DNA of 64,000 bases from Mayamaea pseudoterrestris. Lineage: Eukaryota > Bacillariophyta > Bacillariophyceae > Sellaphorales > Sellaphoraceae. How positions within the stretch are numbered: the first letter of the stretch is position 1; every line of letters starts with the position of its first letter. Made by a program: the position numbers and the translations under genes. The notes beneath the pieces are model-generated. The model saw only the letters and a list, made by a program, of their open reading frames with translations, did no database searches and was not told the origin of the DNA. Shown here in pieces: positions 10,459 to 21,290 of the stretch. Where the stretch lies: the NCBI GenBank assembly GCA_027923505.1, contig BROI01000005.1, positions 930,001-994,000 of the forward strand, read 5' to 3'.

Positions 10459-13400
10459 CTAACGGTTCGCGGCCATCTTCTGCTGGATCATTTCACAGAG
10501 TTTCTTAATAAAGAGCTCTTTGTATTGGGCACGACCAGTAGGGGCATCCACGAGATGAACTAAAACGTTGTTCTGAATGTCATCAGCAGTAATGCCCAAT
10601 TGCATGAAGCGCAAGCAGATCCGTTCGTTCATCTGAGACATGATTTGCTTATTAAGTTGCGCCAAAGGGCCGTCGAGGGTCTTGATAACCGTCTTTCGCT
10701 TAGGATTGTCGAAGAGCTTCTTGCACGTTAAAAGTCCCATAATCTTCTCCTCTTCATCGACTTGCTCGTTTGCCTGTTGCAAAACATCCACTACTGCGGC
10801 AATGCCATTCTGCAATTCGTCCGCCAATTCGTTAAGCTGATCTTGGTGATTTTGCGCCGCTTCGTCGAGACCATGCTGTACCTCCTCAGTGACGGCAGTG
10901 AGATTCTGCTGAATGTCCTCTACTGTTTGGGAAAGTCCACTGCGAGTGGTAGCGACAATTGATTCAAATTGAGTCGCCAGTTCGTTGATCTGCAATCCGT
11001 CCGCCAGTTCGTTAAGCTGATCTTGGTGACTTTGCGCCGCTTCGTCGAGACCATGCTGTACCTCCTCAGTGACGGCAGTGAGATTCTGCTGAATGTCCTC
11101 TACTGTTTGGGAAAGTCCACTGCGAGTGGTAGCGACAATTGATTCAAATTGAGTCGCCAATTCGTTGATCTGACCATCCTCCGCAGTCGACTTGTCATTC
11201 AACTTGCTCTCTAAGATGTCAAAACGATTGGCGTTGTCGCTCGCCACTTTCTGGGCGACCGCTGTGGCGACTTCGTTCACTTGCTCTTTGGTTAATCCTT
11301 GGTTGGTAACGTAGGAGTTGTATTGATCGCCGTGAACGGATTGGTCACGGTTGTCGGCGTGGACGGAATGGTCGTTGTTGTTCATCACCACTGGGCCATG
11401 GTAGGGAAACTGGCCAGGCGGTGCTTGCAGCTGACCGTGATGATCATGGCTCGGATAGGGACCAAATTGTGGCGGATTCATCATGGGTGGGATGGGGAAG
11501 CGAAACTGACCGTGATGACTAAAGCTCGAATTGGAAGGTTGGTGGGGACCATATGGTGGCGGCGGTTGGTGGTGTTGTGCTGCCTGGATCTGTAAAGCTT
11601 GTCCACGCGGTTGCGTACGCAATCGCAGCTTGGTCTTATAGGTGTCCGATCGCGCAAGTTCAAGCTGCTGATCCTTGACGTTCTCCTTGGCCGCCTTGTT
11701 TCGTTCGTTGCGCTTGATTTTTGCACTCCATATGTTCCATTTAAATACTTTTAAGAGACCCGGCCAAATCTGTTTGAGAAATTGTGTCTTATTACTGACT
11801 CCAAATTTGTAATCATGTAAAAGCGCCTCAAGGAACAAACTGTTAAGACTTTTGCTTTCATAAAGGCGGTGCTCTGCTTCGTAGTAAGCAAGAAAGTCAA
11901 GAAAGGCTTTCTGTACAAGAAGAAACCAGTTTTCCGTCGTTACAATAAGATTTCCACCTCGTGCCAAGCACGTCAGACCCTCCCACTGTTTCACCGTAAA
12001 GATGCTGTATGCAACTTTTTCGCCGCTTTCCTTGGTATAAAGGCGCCCTTGCAAATGCAATACTTCTTGAATTCCCTTTGCGATTTGATCAGCGTCGCTT
12101 TGGAGCAGCACATATTTGTCCCGATCGCGAGGGGTGATCAATGCCAAATCACCGGGAAGAGAAGTCGAATGAACACTCAAGCCAGCCCGATTTAAGGTAC
12201 TTGGCACATCATTTGGTGCGTCTGAGGCGCTGGAGTCTGGCAACGACAGCAAAGCTGTACTGGTTACTGAACTTGTAATGGAAAGAGACGTGGCGTCATG
12301 ATTCGGCGCGGCATTGGCACCGTCATTCGTATGGAGTGTCAGTCCACCTTCCGTTCCAGAAGCCGTACTCAAGCCAGGCATGTTGCTCTCCATATGCGAA
12401 GCAGGGTCCAACAAGTTTCGCTCCGTCGGCACACTTGGAGGTACGTCGAAAGCACTGAGGGAAGCGACAGAGCCATCAGCAGTGGACTGGAAGGATGTTT
12501 CGCTGTCGAACAATGCCGGTGATCGATCGAACGCATCATTTTGGCATGTTGTCATCGAGACGGAGTTCATACTAAATGGACGAGCTACAACCGTCGTTGT
12601 CGTCGTCATCGCCGTGCCCGGAGGACAAGGACTTTGACCCATGGAATCATCCGGCGTGTCTTCCAAGGGCTGACCACTTTCGGAGGAAGACTCAGTGGTT
12701 GTCTTCGGGGAGACATCAGCAAACGTCGTAGTCAGGTCTGACGTTGACTGCCCAAGCGCGACGGCCGCATCGGTGGCTTTCGTCTGCGTCAAAATCAGCG
12801 TGCTTGCGTCCGTCGAACATTTTTGTGCATTATGGTCGCTCGCAAGGTCAGTCGCAGCAGAACCGAATGGCCGACGAGTGCCGCTGTCATATGAGGCGAT
12901 GCTTGTTCCAATGTTCTTCGGAGTAGTTGGCTGGCTGAACCCCAGAACATCATCGCCAAGCGACGCATTTAAGTCACGTTTGTCAACCAATTCTACCGTG
13001 CTCTTGCTGAATTTGTTGGCAGTACGATTAGCAGGAGCGATTGTGGACGCGTCGGCACATGCGTTCGTTGGTGCAGTTGTCTTGCTTGAAGCAATCTCCG
13101 GCATCTGCATATTGTCGTCCTTGCCAAGGACCTCCTCTGTCAAGCCTGATCCCTTTTCTCCAGTCGTCGCTTCCATGTGCTTGTCAATGTTTTCGGAAAA
13201 TGCATCTGCGGACATTGCAATATTTGAAGTGGTGGTTGGTGCAGCCGACACGGAGTTCAACGTAGACGTCGTATTGTTTTCCTTTCCATTGCCATCCAGT
13301 TGCGACGGCTGAGAAACTTTGCTTGTAACTGCAGTCTCGAGCATTGTATTTGTGATGCTTCCTTGTCGCGCATGAGAAGGCGCGTGCGAGACAGAAGCTG

Positions 13401-14007
13401 CGCGCAATGGGATCGCTGCGTCCGTAGTTTCCGTCAGCGCATTCATGTCCTTTCCGATGACATTATTTGAAGATGCTTGAAAAGCTCCGCGTGAATTTTT
13501 TAGATCAATTGAAACACTTGCATCCATCTTGCGTTGCGGAGACTGGTTGATCGGCGGCGTTGAAGGTTCGTGTGTACCAATGCCAAGTGCGAATTCGCTG
13601 CTAACGGTAGTTGAGCAACCGATGCCGTCAGTAGAAGTCGTCGTCGTTTGATGCGTCAATTTGCCGTGGCCGCCGTCGAGTAGACTGCGCTGCTGGGGGA
13701 TAGAAGCGTCAAAAGAGTGACTAGACGCAACGGTAGTGTTTGATAAATGGGACAAGTTGAGTGTATCGTCTTCCAGCTGTTTCTCAGTATCGACTGGCGG
13801 CGCTGGAGAGGAATTAATTGCTGCAGCAGCGCCTGCAGGATCATTCGCGGGTTCCGTCGGCTCATTGTTGTTGCTGTTTTTTCCAACGAACGCATGGACA
13901 GCGGCCTTGATCGTTGCTAAGCCTGGAAGAGAAGGCGCAGCGTGGACTTCTTCCGGCGGTTCGTCCGTGATCCAAGCCGTGAACGTAGAGACGAAATTGC
14001 TTGCCAT
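10459..14007 (-). CDS. 1182-residue low-complexity and coiled-coil protein, function unknown
   Basis: I do not recognise this protein. The N-terminal 600 residues are Ser/Thr/Ala-rich and look disordered. A folded block follows at about 620-790 (RDKYVLLQSDADQIAKGIQE ... FLKQIWPGLLKVFKWNIWSA). Next come a His/Pro/Gln-rich linker, a coiled-coil region with a 60-residue unit repeated twice, and a helical C-terminus (NERICLRFMQLGITADDIQN). The long frame and consistent codon pattern support one uninterrupted gene. No membrane segment or signal peptide is evident. A role as a scaffold or nuclear factor is possible but not shown. Confidence 0.7.
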   Translation of the reverse strand: MASNFVSTFTAWITDEPPEEVHAAPSLPGLATIKAAVHAFVGKNSNNNEPTEPANDPAGAAAAINSSPAPPVDTEKQLEDDTLNLSHLSNTTVASSHSFDASIPQQRSLLDGGHGKLTHQTTTTSTDGIGCSTTVSSEFALGIGTHEPSTPPINQSPQRKMDASVSIDLKNSRGAFQASSNNVIGKDMNALTETTDAAIPLRAASVSHAPSHARQGSITNTMLETAVTSKVSQPSQLDGNGKENNTTSTLNSVSAAPTTTSNIAMSADAFSENIDKHMEATTGEKGSGLTEEVLGKDDNMQMPEIASSKTTAPTNACADASTIAPANRTANKFSKSTVELVDKRDLNASLGDDVLGFSQPTTPKNIGTSIASYDSGTRRPFGSAATDLASDHNAQKCSTDASTLILTQTKATDAAVALGQSTSDLTTTFADVSPKTTTESSSESGQPLEDTPDDSMGQSPCPPGTAMTTTTTVVARPFSMNSVSMTTCQNDAFDRSPALFDSETSFQSTADGSVASLSAFDVPPSVPTERNLLDPASHMESNMPGLSTASGTEGGLTLHTNDGANAAPNHDATSLSITSSVTSTALLSLPDSSASDAPNDVPSTLNRAGLSVHSTSLPGDLALITPRDRDKYVLLQSDADQIAKGIQEVLHLQGRLYTKESGEKVAYSIFTVKQWEGLTCLARGGNLIVTTENWFLLVQKAFLDFLAYYEAEHRLYESKSLNSLFLEALLHDYKFGVSNKTQFLKQIWPGLLKVFKWNIWSAKIKRNERNKAAKENVKDQQLELARSDTYKTKLRLRTQPRGQALQIQAAQHHQPPPPYGPHQPSNSSFSHHGQFRFPIPPMMNPPQFGPYPSHDHHGQLQAPPGQFPYHGPVVMNNNDHSVHADNRDQSVHGDQYNSYVTNQGLTKEQVNEVATAVAQKVASDNANRFDILESKLNDKSTAEDGQINELATQFESIVATTRSGLSQTVEDIQQNLTAVTEEVQHGLDEAAQSHQDQLNELADGLQINELATQFESIVATTRSGLSQTVEDIQQNLTAVTEEVQHGLDEAAQNHQDQLNELADELQNGIAAVVDVLQQANEQVDEEEKIMGLLTCKKLFDNPKRKTVIKTLDGPLAQLNKQIMSQMNERICLRFMQLGITADDIQNNVLVHLVDAPTGRAQYKELFIKKLCEMIQQKMAANR
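10811..11172 (-). repeat. 180-bp tandem duplication inside coding sequence (two copies)
   Basis: The copies start near 10811 and 10991 and are offset by exactly 180 bp, with about four differences. Each encodes 60 residues of coiled coil (INELATQFESIVATTRSGL...). The reading frame is kept, which points to a recent expansion by unequal exchange or slippage, or to homogenisation. Confidence 0.9.
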
Positions 14008-17000
14008 GATTCACTACGTAGGCTTGCTCGACGCGATCGTTAATAAGGCTCTTTGCTTCTTCCGCGTAAATGTCGTTTACGCAATGTAAAAGTGCGATGA
14101 TAAGAATGTTCGCTGGATTGTTGGTCTGTACTTTAATGACAATTGCTGCGATATGGTACCGTAGGGCATGCGGCTGTTGCGAAAGCGATGCGCGCCGACC
14201 ATTCTCGAGTGAAAGTATCTTGAACGTCACTCGCGCGTGCCTTCACATGACGGTGCGACACGAGTACCGTTGTGAGTCCCCGTAAATCAACTTACGATTT
14301 CAGAAAGTTGAATTGCCGCCAATACGGATCGGATCGCCTCCAACGATCTTGTTGTTTAGCAGTAACAGTAAGTCACGTTCCCAGCTGTGCTGAAAGGTTC
14401 TCGCTGATTTGAGTGCACCAGATCATCGGGAGGTATAGTGCTGATTGTGGAGGCATCCGCAGTCAGTGTTATACCAAACAACTCGTAACAAACCCTTTAT
14501 CTCAGCCGATCGGTTCTGGCAAGCAGCGACGCGTGTCATCGGCAACGATCGCTGCACCTATTTACAAGACCTTTAGACAGCTTCATTGCTGCTTCTGATA
14601 AGGTGGCTTTGAGTCCTGAGTTCTTCAGGCATGGAGTCGGGTATAGTCCATTGGGGAACAGTCCAGTCGTCACGAATGTGACAGGTGTCCGGGTCGGCGT
14701 CGACGAATCGACGAATGCAAGCGCCAATGAGGCGTTTCCTTTGCAATCTTCTCCTGGTGATGCACTGGTGAGTCTCACATCGGCGAGTATGCATGGTTAC
14801 GTGTTTGTCAAAAGCGTTGTGGTGTTTACCCATTACAATCATTGGCAGTTTGCAGGTTGCTCCAACGATGGCAGAAGTGTTGCTTTTGTTGTGACGTTTG
14901 TGTGTATGGAGTGGAATACTTTTTCTTTCAAACAATTGTTTTTACCTCTTCACAGAAACCTTTTTGGTCATTGCGATGAGGTTGTTCGAGCATCAATCAC
15001 TGACCCATGCACGGTTTGACGGTACGTCGTGCCTGCTGCTGTTGCTAGTTGCTAAACTACTTTCCCGCGCCAATCTTGGCTTCTTTAACACAGATGCTCC
15101 CTCGCCGAGAATGCTGTCTGCTGATTGTCGATACATTATTTGGCTCTTCAAGTCAAGTCGCACGGTTATTACCGCTGAAACAAAACTGTTGCAGGTTGCA
15201 GTTACGATAGCCTTTTCTACTTGCGGTGAGTGAATGTAATCACAGAATGCAACTGGAACTACTACTAGAAAAGACCTATTATAGACCTTGTCGACTTGTC
15301 GAAGGTGTTGTATCCAATATGCTTTACGTATATGCCGACGGAGCGCTTGCCAGGATCTGTGAGCTGAGTCGTCGGCGGAAAGAGAAGAAACCCTTCCATT
15401 GTAGCATTTTCGATGTACACCAATAAGTGACGGACTGGGCAAAGGTGGGGATACAGGCTGTCCAACACGCCGCAAGTGCAAACCTCCATCGCCTTGCCCG
15501 ACATGCCGAGTGCATCCTTGGAAGTATGGCCAATCTGAAAAGCATCGATGCACTCCGGGCAACGATCCTGGTCAACTCGATTCAACTCGATTGCCTTGGA
15601 AGCCATTGTTAATGTGAAGACAAGTCACTGCCGAAGAAACCTGGCGCATGCGCTTGTTACAATTCCATCCACCATCGCATTTTAGAACGACTCGCGCCTG
15701 CACTACTCCATCAACTCTAGTGGCTGCACTGATGTATGGCACGCCGTCATCTTCGTCTGTCTAAATCTACCGACGAATCTAGCTTCTTGTAGCGCAGATA
15801 TCCTGTAAAGTCTCGCGCTTCATTGCAATCGCCCGGCCCTCAGTAAATGGTCTATATCTTGCTAGAAACAAGGGAAGCTTAGATTCCCAGGTGCTTCTCA
15901 TAGCAAAAATTTGCCACACATGTTTGTAGTGCTGCTTGTAGGTGTTAGCAGTGGTTGTACGAGGGATTTTGGCCCCGGAAAGAATTGTTGCCCGACAAAT
16001 CCAGTCGACAGGGCTTCTGTTGTCCTTTAGGCCAGGCAATGCCCCATTTGGAGGCAGCTATAGGTAGCTGATCATCCCCTAGGTCTTGAAGAGGCGTGCT
16101 TAGAGCGACAACCTCATTAATTTCCCGCACCTGCCTCGGCATCCTGCAACTTTGGAACCGGCAGATGTTTGCGCTCAAGGAACATTGGAACTAATCGTCC
16201 TATCCTAAAAATTGTTATACCCATTCGTAGTTGGGGTTGCACTTGCGCACCTTCACGCCAGGGCTGCTATAGTAGAACGAGTCAAGCTCGTCGAAAGATA
16301 TTTAGCCTTTCGCAGGTCCATCAATAGTACAGTTCAATAGTTACACAGATCAACAGAGTATCGATACGTACTTGCGGGGCTTCGAAGTGTGTCTGTTTAA
16401 GATGTTTTTGTTTGAGCCGCAGCGACTCATTTTGATGAAAGGCATGCCAATGGCCTGCTCGTCGGTTACTTGGCGTACAACGAGCAGCAGTACAATGACA
16501 TGGAATGCATTGACTTGAACACTATCGTGTCTTGCAAGTATAGCAGTTGCCAAAAGAAAGAGTTGTTTCGAATTGAGTGCGCGTCGCTTGGAGAAATTTG
16601 TTCACTCAACTCGATGTCATCATTTTGTTTCCATGTTAGTGCGGGTTACAGGTTGCAGGATAATACAGAATGCGGTTGGTTCGTCATTTCGTCAAGTTTT
16701 TCGATACAATACCAGCCTCCGTCTTTGTCCTGGTTTCGCAGTTCCTGTGCAATGTCCAATGGCATGAGATTCGAGATTCGAGTAGGTGCGGAGACACAAG
16801 CGCCACTCAAACATTATTACCAGTAAGGTCAACGAGACAAAATCATTTCAGAGATTCCACACCTGATTCAGACTGAGACGCAAACAACCAAACAACATCG
16901 TGGATCAGCAAATCAGCATGGTCATCAGCTTCGTCGCGCAGCGGAGGCTTGTGCGACGACGAGCGACGGATGGAACGACTCAACGCAAATCGAGGAAGTG

Positions 17001-17246
17001 CACCATGTGATCCATATCCACTGCTGCCATATAGCGTTAGTTCGCTTCTAAGTATTAATTGTTGGTAAACTCTGGGAGAATGTGGATGGTGGTCGAGCGT
17101 CGATGGTCGATGGTCGAGCAGATCGCGTCTCGAATGTTGACTCGTCGGATGTCACTTTTTGTCGCACCGTTAATGACTTCGACTTCGACGAAGAGCCATC
17201 AAAACCAAAATCCGTCGTCCATCCACAAATTGCTAAGATTCGCACC
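14008..17246. other. 3.2-kb gene-poor region
   Basis: Short frames exist on both strands but none has a clear domain. The best candidate is the cysteine-containing minus-strand frame at 15265-15606, listed separately. No transposase, reverse transcriptase or terminal repeat is seen. The right part (near 17000-17246) is the upstream region of the DUF3727-type gene. Confidence 0.45.
15265..15606 (-). CDS. possible exon of an unrecognised Cys-containing protein
   Basis: The frame starts MASKAIELNRVDQDRCPECI and continues with CTCG and LYPHLCP, giving a CxxC...CxC...C arrangement. A second minus-strand frame ending at 14573 (DADPDTCHIRDDWTVPQWT...) could be a 3' exon of the same gene, but I found no convincing splice chain between them. 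Either piece may be chance, so this entry is tentative. Confidence 0.22.
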   Translation of the reverse strand: MASKAIELNRVDQDRCPECIDAFQIGHTSKDALGMSGKAMEVCTCGVLDSLYPHLCPVRHLLVYIENATMEGFLLFPPTTQLTDPGKRSVGIYVKHIGYNTFDKSTRSIIGLF

Positions 17247-18374
17247 ATGACAAAGCCGCTTTTCACCGCGTGTTTGTTGACCGCAAGCATTTATCTATCA
17301 GTAACATGTGATAAAGTAGATGGATGGGTATCATCTTCTCGTCCACTTCATCAAGACGGATTTCTGCGCCAATTTGCCACCGGTAGGAAGCGACAGCCGA
17401 TTGTCGATGCGGAGTTTGAACGCGTTCAACTTATTGCCGAGCGAGCAGACGATGCACAAGCATTTGAAAAGACAGGCGAGGCGTCGCAATCCAAGTCGCT
17501 GATTGAAATGTCTCTGGAGGCGGATTCCGATTTTAACAACACACGAGTTCCTTTCATCGACGTCGGCGGCACAAGCCAGCGCTACATTGATGTAAGACTC
17601 GCATTCATGGTCGCATGTGACGGCGTTGAATATGGTATTGGAATTCCATTCGATCATACAGCGGCCATTACTGTCGAAAGCAACGACAATGGCTCTGTTC
17701 AGTACATTTCGCCTGACGATGACGACAATGAGGAGATCATGCAGATTTTTGCCGCGCAGCTGCAGACGCAAGTCGGTGAGGATCTGACACTGAAACGAAC
17801 ACCACGAGTTTTGACGATTGCTGGGCCACTGGAAACATGCACGAACGATTGGATGGAGAACATATTACCAAAGCCTGTAGATATCGACGACCTCATGAAG
17901 GAGGAATCTGACGAAAATTCTGAGTTCATTCATACGTTTATGAAGGAAGAACTTGGACAAGACCTTTATCAAAGTGTGATGGATGAGGAAGCATCGGACG
18001 ACTTGTCGGAAGACATTCAAAGCTTGTTCAATGTTCCAGGTTTAGGCGACCAAGCAGATGACAGCGAAGGAATGAAGGAGCTCATTGAATCGATGCGAGA
18101 GGAACATGACGTTCAAACGAGCAAAAAGCTGACCGAGATAGGCAGGGACCTCGACCACGATGGCGTCGCACTCAAGTTGGTTAGCTATCTTTTTCCTGGT
18201 GGAAAGGAGTACTCACTAGTGTATTTGCTCAAGCCATACATATTGATTGCCAGATCCGCTCGCAGCGACGACGATCTTCAATTCAACTTGCTGACGCGCG
18301 ACGAGGAAAAGATTGTCGCTCCACGGATAGAAGCATTATGTAAAGATGACCTTGACAGACTTATAGCTAATTAA
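17247..18374 (+). CDS. plastid-targeted DUF3727-type protein
   Basis: The start at 17247 gives a product of 375 residues with a hydrophobic leader (KPLFTACLLTASIYLSV) followed by a Trp/Ser-rich transition, typical of secondary-plastid targeting; the frame is open upstream to 17082. A first domain (FIDVGGTSQRYIDVRLAFMV ... acidic DDDDNEE) and a C-terminal block (HDGVALKLVSYLFPGGKEYS ... LLKPYILIARS ... DEEKIVAPRIEAL) fit the DUF1292/DUF3727 proteins of cyanobacteria and plastids. Their biochemical function is not established. It opens a run of plastid-related genes. Confidence 0.7.
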   Translation: MTKPLFTACLLTASIYLSVTCDKVDGWVSSSRPLHQDGFLRQFATGRKRQPIVDAEFERVQLIAERADDAQAFEKTGEASQSKSLIEMSLEADSDFNNTRVPFIDVGGTSQRYIDVRLAFMVACDGVEYGIGIPFDHTAAITVESNDNGSVQYISPDDDDNEEIMQIFAAQLQTQVGEDLTLKRTPRVLTIAGPLETCTNDWMENILPKPVDIDDLMKEESDENSEFIHTFMKEELGQDLYQSVMDEEASDDLSEDIQSLFNVPGLGDQADDSEGMKELIESMREEHDVQTSKKLTEIGRDLDHDGVALKLVSYLFPGGKEYSLVYLLKPYILIARSARSDDDLQFNLLTRDEEKIVAPRIEALCKDDLDRLIAN

Positions 18375-18399
18375 GTAACCGATTAAATGTAAGTAACAG

Positions 18400-18636
18400 T
18401 TACCATTGCAAATATAAAATTATCAACATGGCTTTGTCGGCCATCCTGACCGTTGCAGAGACTGCACGTCCAACACAGCTTTCCAGGCGCTGCTTGTCAT
18501 CCCGACAAACATACTCTACAGCGTCCAGCTCCCGTAAGCCACCCAGCTCGCCATATTGAAAGCTATTGCGATCGGTCCAGCAGTTTGTGTGTTGTTTCCA
18601 TTGGCCATCACCGCACGTAGCATATGCAAATGACAT
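18400..18636 (-). CDS. possible small protein with Cx10C and Cx9C pairs
   Basis: A 78-residue frame starts MSFAYATCGDGQWKQHTNCW and contains VCRDDKQRLESC. The spacing of the four cysteines (Cx10C, Cx9C) resembles CHCH-type mitochondrial intermembrane proteins, though the first pair is one residue too long. The C-terminus is hydrophobic. It lies tail-to-tail with the DUF3727-type gene. It could be a last exon or a chance frame. Confidence 0.3.
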   Translation of the reverse strand: MSFAYATCGDGQWKQHTNCWTDRNSFQYGELGGLRELDAVEYVCRDDKQRLESCVGRAVSATVRMADKAMLIILYLQW

Positions 18637-18935
18637 ACGATAGGCAATCGATGTATTTCTTGTGGGAAAGCATTATTTCGTCAACGTTCTTTTATTGGTG
18701 CAACTTTTCCTGAGCTTGTCGGCTCATCCCATCACATTAAGTGATTGCTTTTGCAATCTTCGACCACACACTAATTCCGCCACGGCTCGTTGTTCGTCAG
18801 TCGTCACACACTGATTTATAAAGTATTTTGCTACTCATACCGTTGCACAGCGTTGCGACAAGCTCATATAAACTTACGCTTCGGAATAACGCTGAGAAAA
18901 GGTCATGTCCTTGCATGCTGTCTATTGTATGTTAC

Positions 18936-20216
18936 TTATTTCGCTACTATATAGACAGCCATTGCAATCAACGCGCCTCCTGCAAACCCAGCAGGTGCCA
19001 AAGTTTCACCGAGAACCAACCAAGCAGTAATCGCCGTGCAAACAGGCTGAATGGTGTATATCAGATTAGCCGTCACAGGTGCCACTCGGCTTTGTCCGTA
19101 GCTCTGAGCGTATATAGTGTATCCGCAGGTAATCAAACCAGTCCATAGAATAGCTAACACAACTGGAATGAGTGATGATACAGGACGATGACCGCTGGAA
19201 ATGCCATTGATAGTCAACTCGAAGAAGCCGACTATTTCCTGACCCGCATCTTGAGAAGAGGCGAGAAACGACGTACCGGTAACCGCTGCAGCGGCTTTTG
19301 CTTCAACCCCGCGTCCCTCGGTAATGATAGTTGAAAGCACCACGAACGCCGCGACCAACGCGCTGAGAAGTGTTTCAACCGATGCCTTGCACGCGGCCAG
19401 CCGAAGTGCCGAAGTTGACTTGGCGTACCCCTCCAGCCGGATGCAATGAAAGCTGTACATGACGGCAGCAGCGGCAACATAAAGGTCGCCAACAGATAAG
19501 GATGGCACTAAGAATTCCAGCGCGAGGTCGTCACTACTCGTCATTGTTGGAAATTGGTGGTCGATGACCATTCGTCGCGCAGCGTCGATAGCTGAGTCCT
19601 CGGTGCCTTCTAAACCCATGACCGCGACACCCGCGAGCGCAAGCAAGCATGATCCCCATATTTTACATCCAACTTTTCGTTGCAGAAGCGGTACAAAGAG
19701 TGTCGTGAGCTGTAGCATGAAAGCTGCACGATCGGCTTCAATCGTTTTTAGTCCGATCACTTGAAGTGAATTGCCAAGAAACAGATAGAGTCCAAGTTCG
19801 AAACCACCAAGAACCGGCCAAGATGATGGTGATGCACGCTGCACTTCAGTCAGCGTTGCAACATTCTGTCGCCATGTATTTTCGGATACAATGGCAGCCG
19901 TCACAAGCGCACTCGCAGCGACCAGGTAGTACAACGTGGAGAATACAAACCCAGGAATCGGAGGATCCATGGCATAGACATATCGAACAGCCGGCTCAAA
20001 AGTACCCCAGGCGAAGGGAACAGTAGCCAATACCACGAGTCCATTTCGTCGTTCATGTTGGAGAGACAATGATTCGTCTTGATCCGGCAGTGACGCCTTG
20101 ATCTTGGTGACAAATGATTGCCGCCTCACGGAAGCTCTAGTCGTTGAGAGGAACCCTTCTACGAGTTGAGTGTAGCCAATTGCACGGAAGAGAATCCAGT
20201 AGAATGAGCGCCGCAT
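18936..20216 (-). CDS. EamA/DMT-family transporter, possibly plastid membrane
   Basis: The product of 426 residues has about ten membrane helices in two EamA-like halves. Typical blocks are LVVLATVPFAWGTFEPAVRY, LFLGNSLQVIGLKTIEADRA, then VAPVTANLIYTIQPVCTAIT and the closing WLVLGETLAPAGFAGGALIA. The helices QVIGL..T.A..AAF and P..AA..W..LGE are the usual drug/metabolite-exporter signatures. An N-terminal hydrophobic stretch and a Ser/Arg-rich extension could be a plastid leader. The substrate cannot be read from sequence. No introns are needed. Confidence 0.85.
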   Translation of the reverse strand: MRRSFYWILFRAIGYTQLVEGFLSTTRASVRRQSFVTKIKASLPDQDESLSLQHERRNGLVVLATVPFAWGTFEPAVRYVYAMDPPIPGFVFSTLYYLVAASALVTAAIVSENTWRQNVATLTEVQRASPSSWPVLGGFELGLYLFLGNSLQVIGLKTIEADRAAFMLQLTTLFVPLLQRKVGCKIWGSCLLALAGVAVMGLEGTEDSAIDAARRMVIDHQFPTMTSSDDLALEFLVPSLSVGDLYVAAAAVMYSFHCIRLEGYAKSTSALRLAACKASVETLLSALVAAFVVLSTIITEGRGVEAKAAAAVTGTSFLASSQDAGQEIVGFFELTINGISSGHRPVSSLIPVVLAILWTGLITCGYTIYAQSYGQSRVAPVTANLIYTIQPVCTAITAWLVLGETLAPAGFAGGALIAMAVYIVAK

Positions 20217-20668
20217 GACAAGCTGGATCCTCGTGCATCATGTCGATCGACAGTGAAAGTGTCGTGATTTCGACGATCCCCGATCAATCGTGTGCTGGAG
20301 CGATAATTACTCCCGTGCATGCGGCTTAAAGATTCATAGGGGTACTCAGCGACTGACAAGACGGCTGAGTGCGCCAAGGAGTGAAGTGACGTACGTACGG
20401 ATGCTTCACCACGGATGGAACCTCGTCTTGCCTTGATCCCGCAACAAGGGCGCTTATCCATGGATAGGCTCTAACTATGAAATGCATCGTGACTGTAGGA
20501 GAGGAGAGCTTGTTAAGTCTAGTCTTGAGACGGAAGATGATGATTTGCCAACGAAAAAAGAGTGCTGATAAATCTGGCATAACACAAAGATTTATAGCTT
20601 GTACTTTAAAGTTATCTTCATGTCAGTGATCCTCCTCTTGCGCGAATAAAATGCTGTAGACAGTCAGT
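20217..20668. other. intergenic, no gene seen
   Basis: This region holds the upstream side of the EamA gene and the 3' side of the ACP gene. I see no conserved frame or repeat in it. Confidence 0.45.
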
Positions 20669-21004
20669 TTAGAGCTTGACAACGTAGTCAATGACTTCTT
20701 GGACTGTCGAGATGTTGGCAGCCTCTTCCTCAGGAATCTCGCAGTCGAACTCCTCTTCAATGGCCATGATGAGCTCGACAGTGTCAAGGGAATCGGCACC
20801 GAGGTCATCAACGAAGGTAGCAGCGTTTGTAACCTTGTCAGCATCAACTCCAAGTTGGGAAACAATAATTTCCTTGACCTTCGCCTCAACCTCGGCGCTC
20901 ATGAAAAGGGCGCTGCTTGCGAATCGCTGCGAGACGAAGGCTGGCGTCGTGAAAGCAACGGCCGACGCAGCGACAAGGGCAAGGATTGTGGATCGGAACA
21001 TCAT
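20669..21004 (-). CDS. acpP: plastid acyl carrier protein
   Basis: The product of 111 residues has a leader [20 protein letters not shown] with the heterokont cleavage context AVAFTTPAF (phenylalanine at +1), then a transit segment, then a complete ACP. The phosphopantetheine attachment site is the serine in [12 protein letters not shown]. The C-terminus [19 protein letters not shown] is the canonical helix III/IV. It carries growing acyl chains in plastid type II fatty acid synthesis. The start is the MM pair at 21004; the frame extends upstream but without leader character. Divergent from the unknown gene with a plastid-type leader at 21291. Confidence 0.96.
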   Translation of the reverse strand: MMFRSTILALVAASAVAFTTPAFVSQRFASSALFMSAEVEAKVKEIIVSQLGVDADKVTNAATFVDDLGADSLDTVELIMAIEEEFDCEIPEEEAANISTVQEVIDYVVKL

Positions 21005-21290
21005 CTTGTAGGTAAATGGAAGGGGAGTAGGTTGGGCTCGCAACGAAAGATTGTGAGAGGGTTGCCTGGCCGATGGATCGTTAGCGACGTCGCCTATACG
21101 TCCAAGCAGCATACGCACGCGACGACTTTTGAGTTGTTGACGTAACTTTAGTGTCGTACCGTGACTGACGAAACGAATGAATGTGTCTTTCGTCCAGCAT
21201 CATTTCGACGAACACTTCTTCTTCGCCCTTTACCGTTGCACCTCCGATTAGATGGCAAGAAAATTCCACATTATTGTTGAAACGAGTATA

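Noticed and set aside
12695-13312. 205-residue plus-strand frame
   Set aside because: Antisense shadow of the Ser/Thr-rich part of the 1182-residue protein; no domain.
14603-15019. 138-residue plus-strand frame
   Set aside because: Both strands are open here and neither has a domain; not enough to call a gene.
17082-17246. N-terminal extension of the DUF3727-type protein
   Set aside because: The segment is repetitive (GGTCGA words) and precedes a proper signal-peptide start at 17247.
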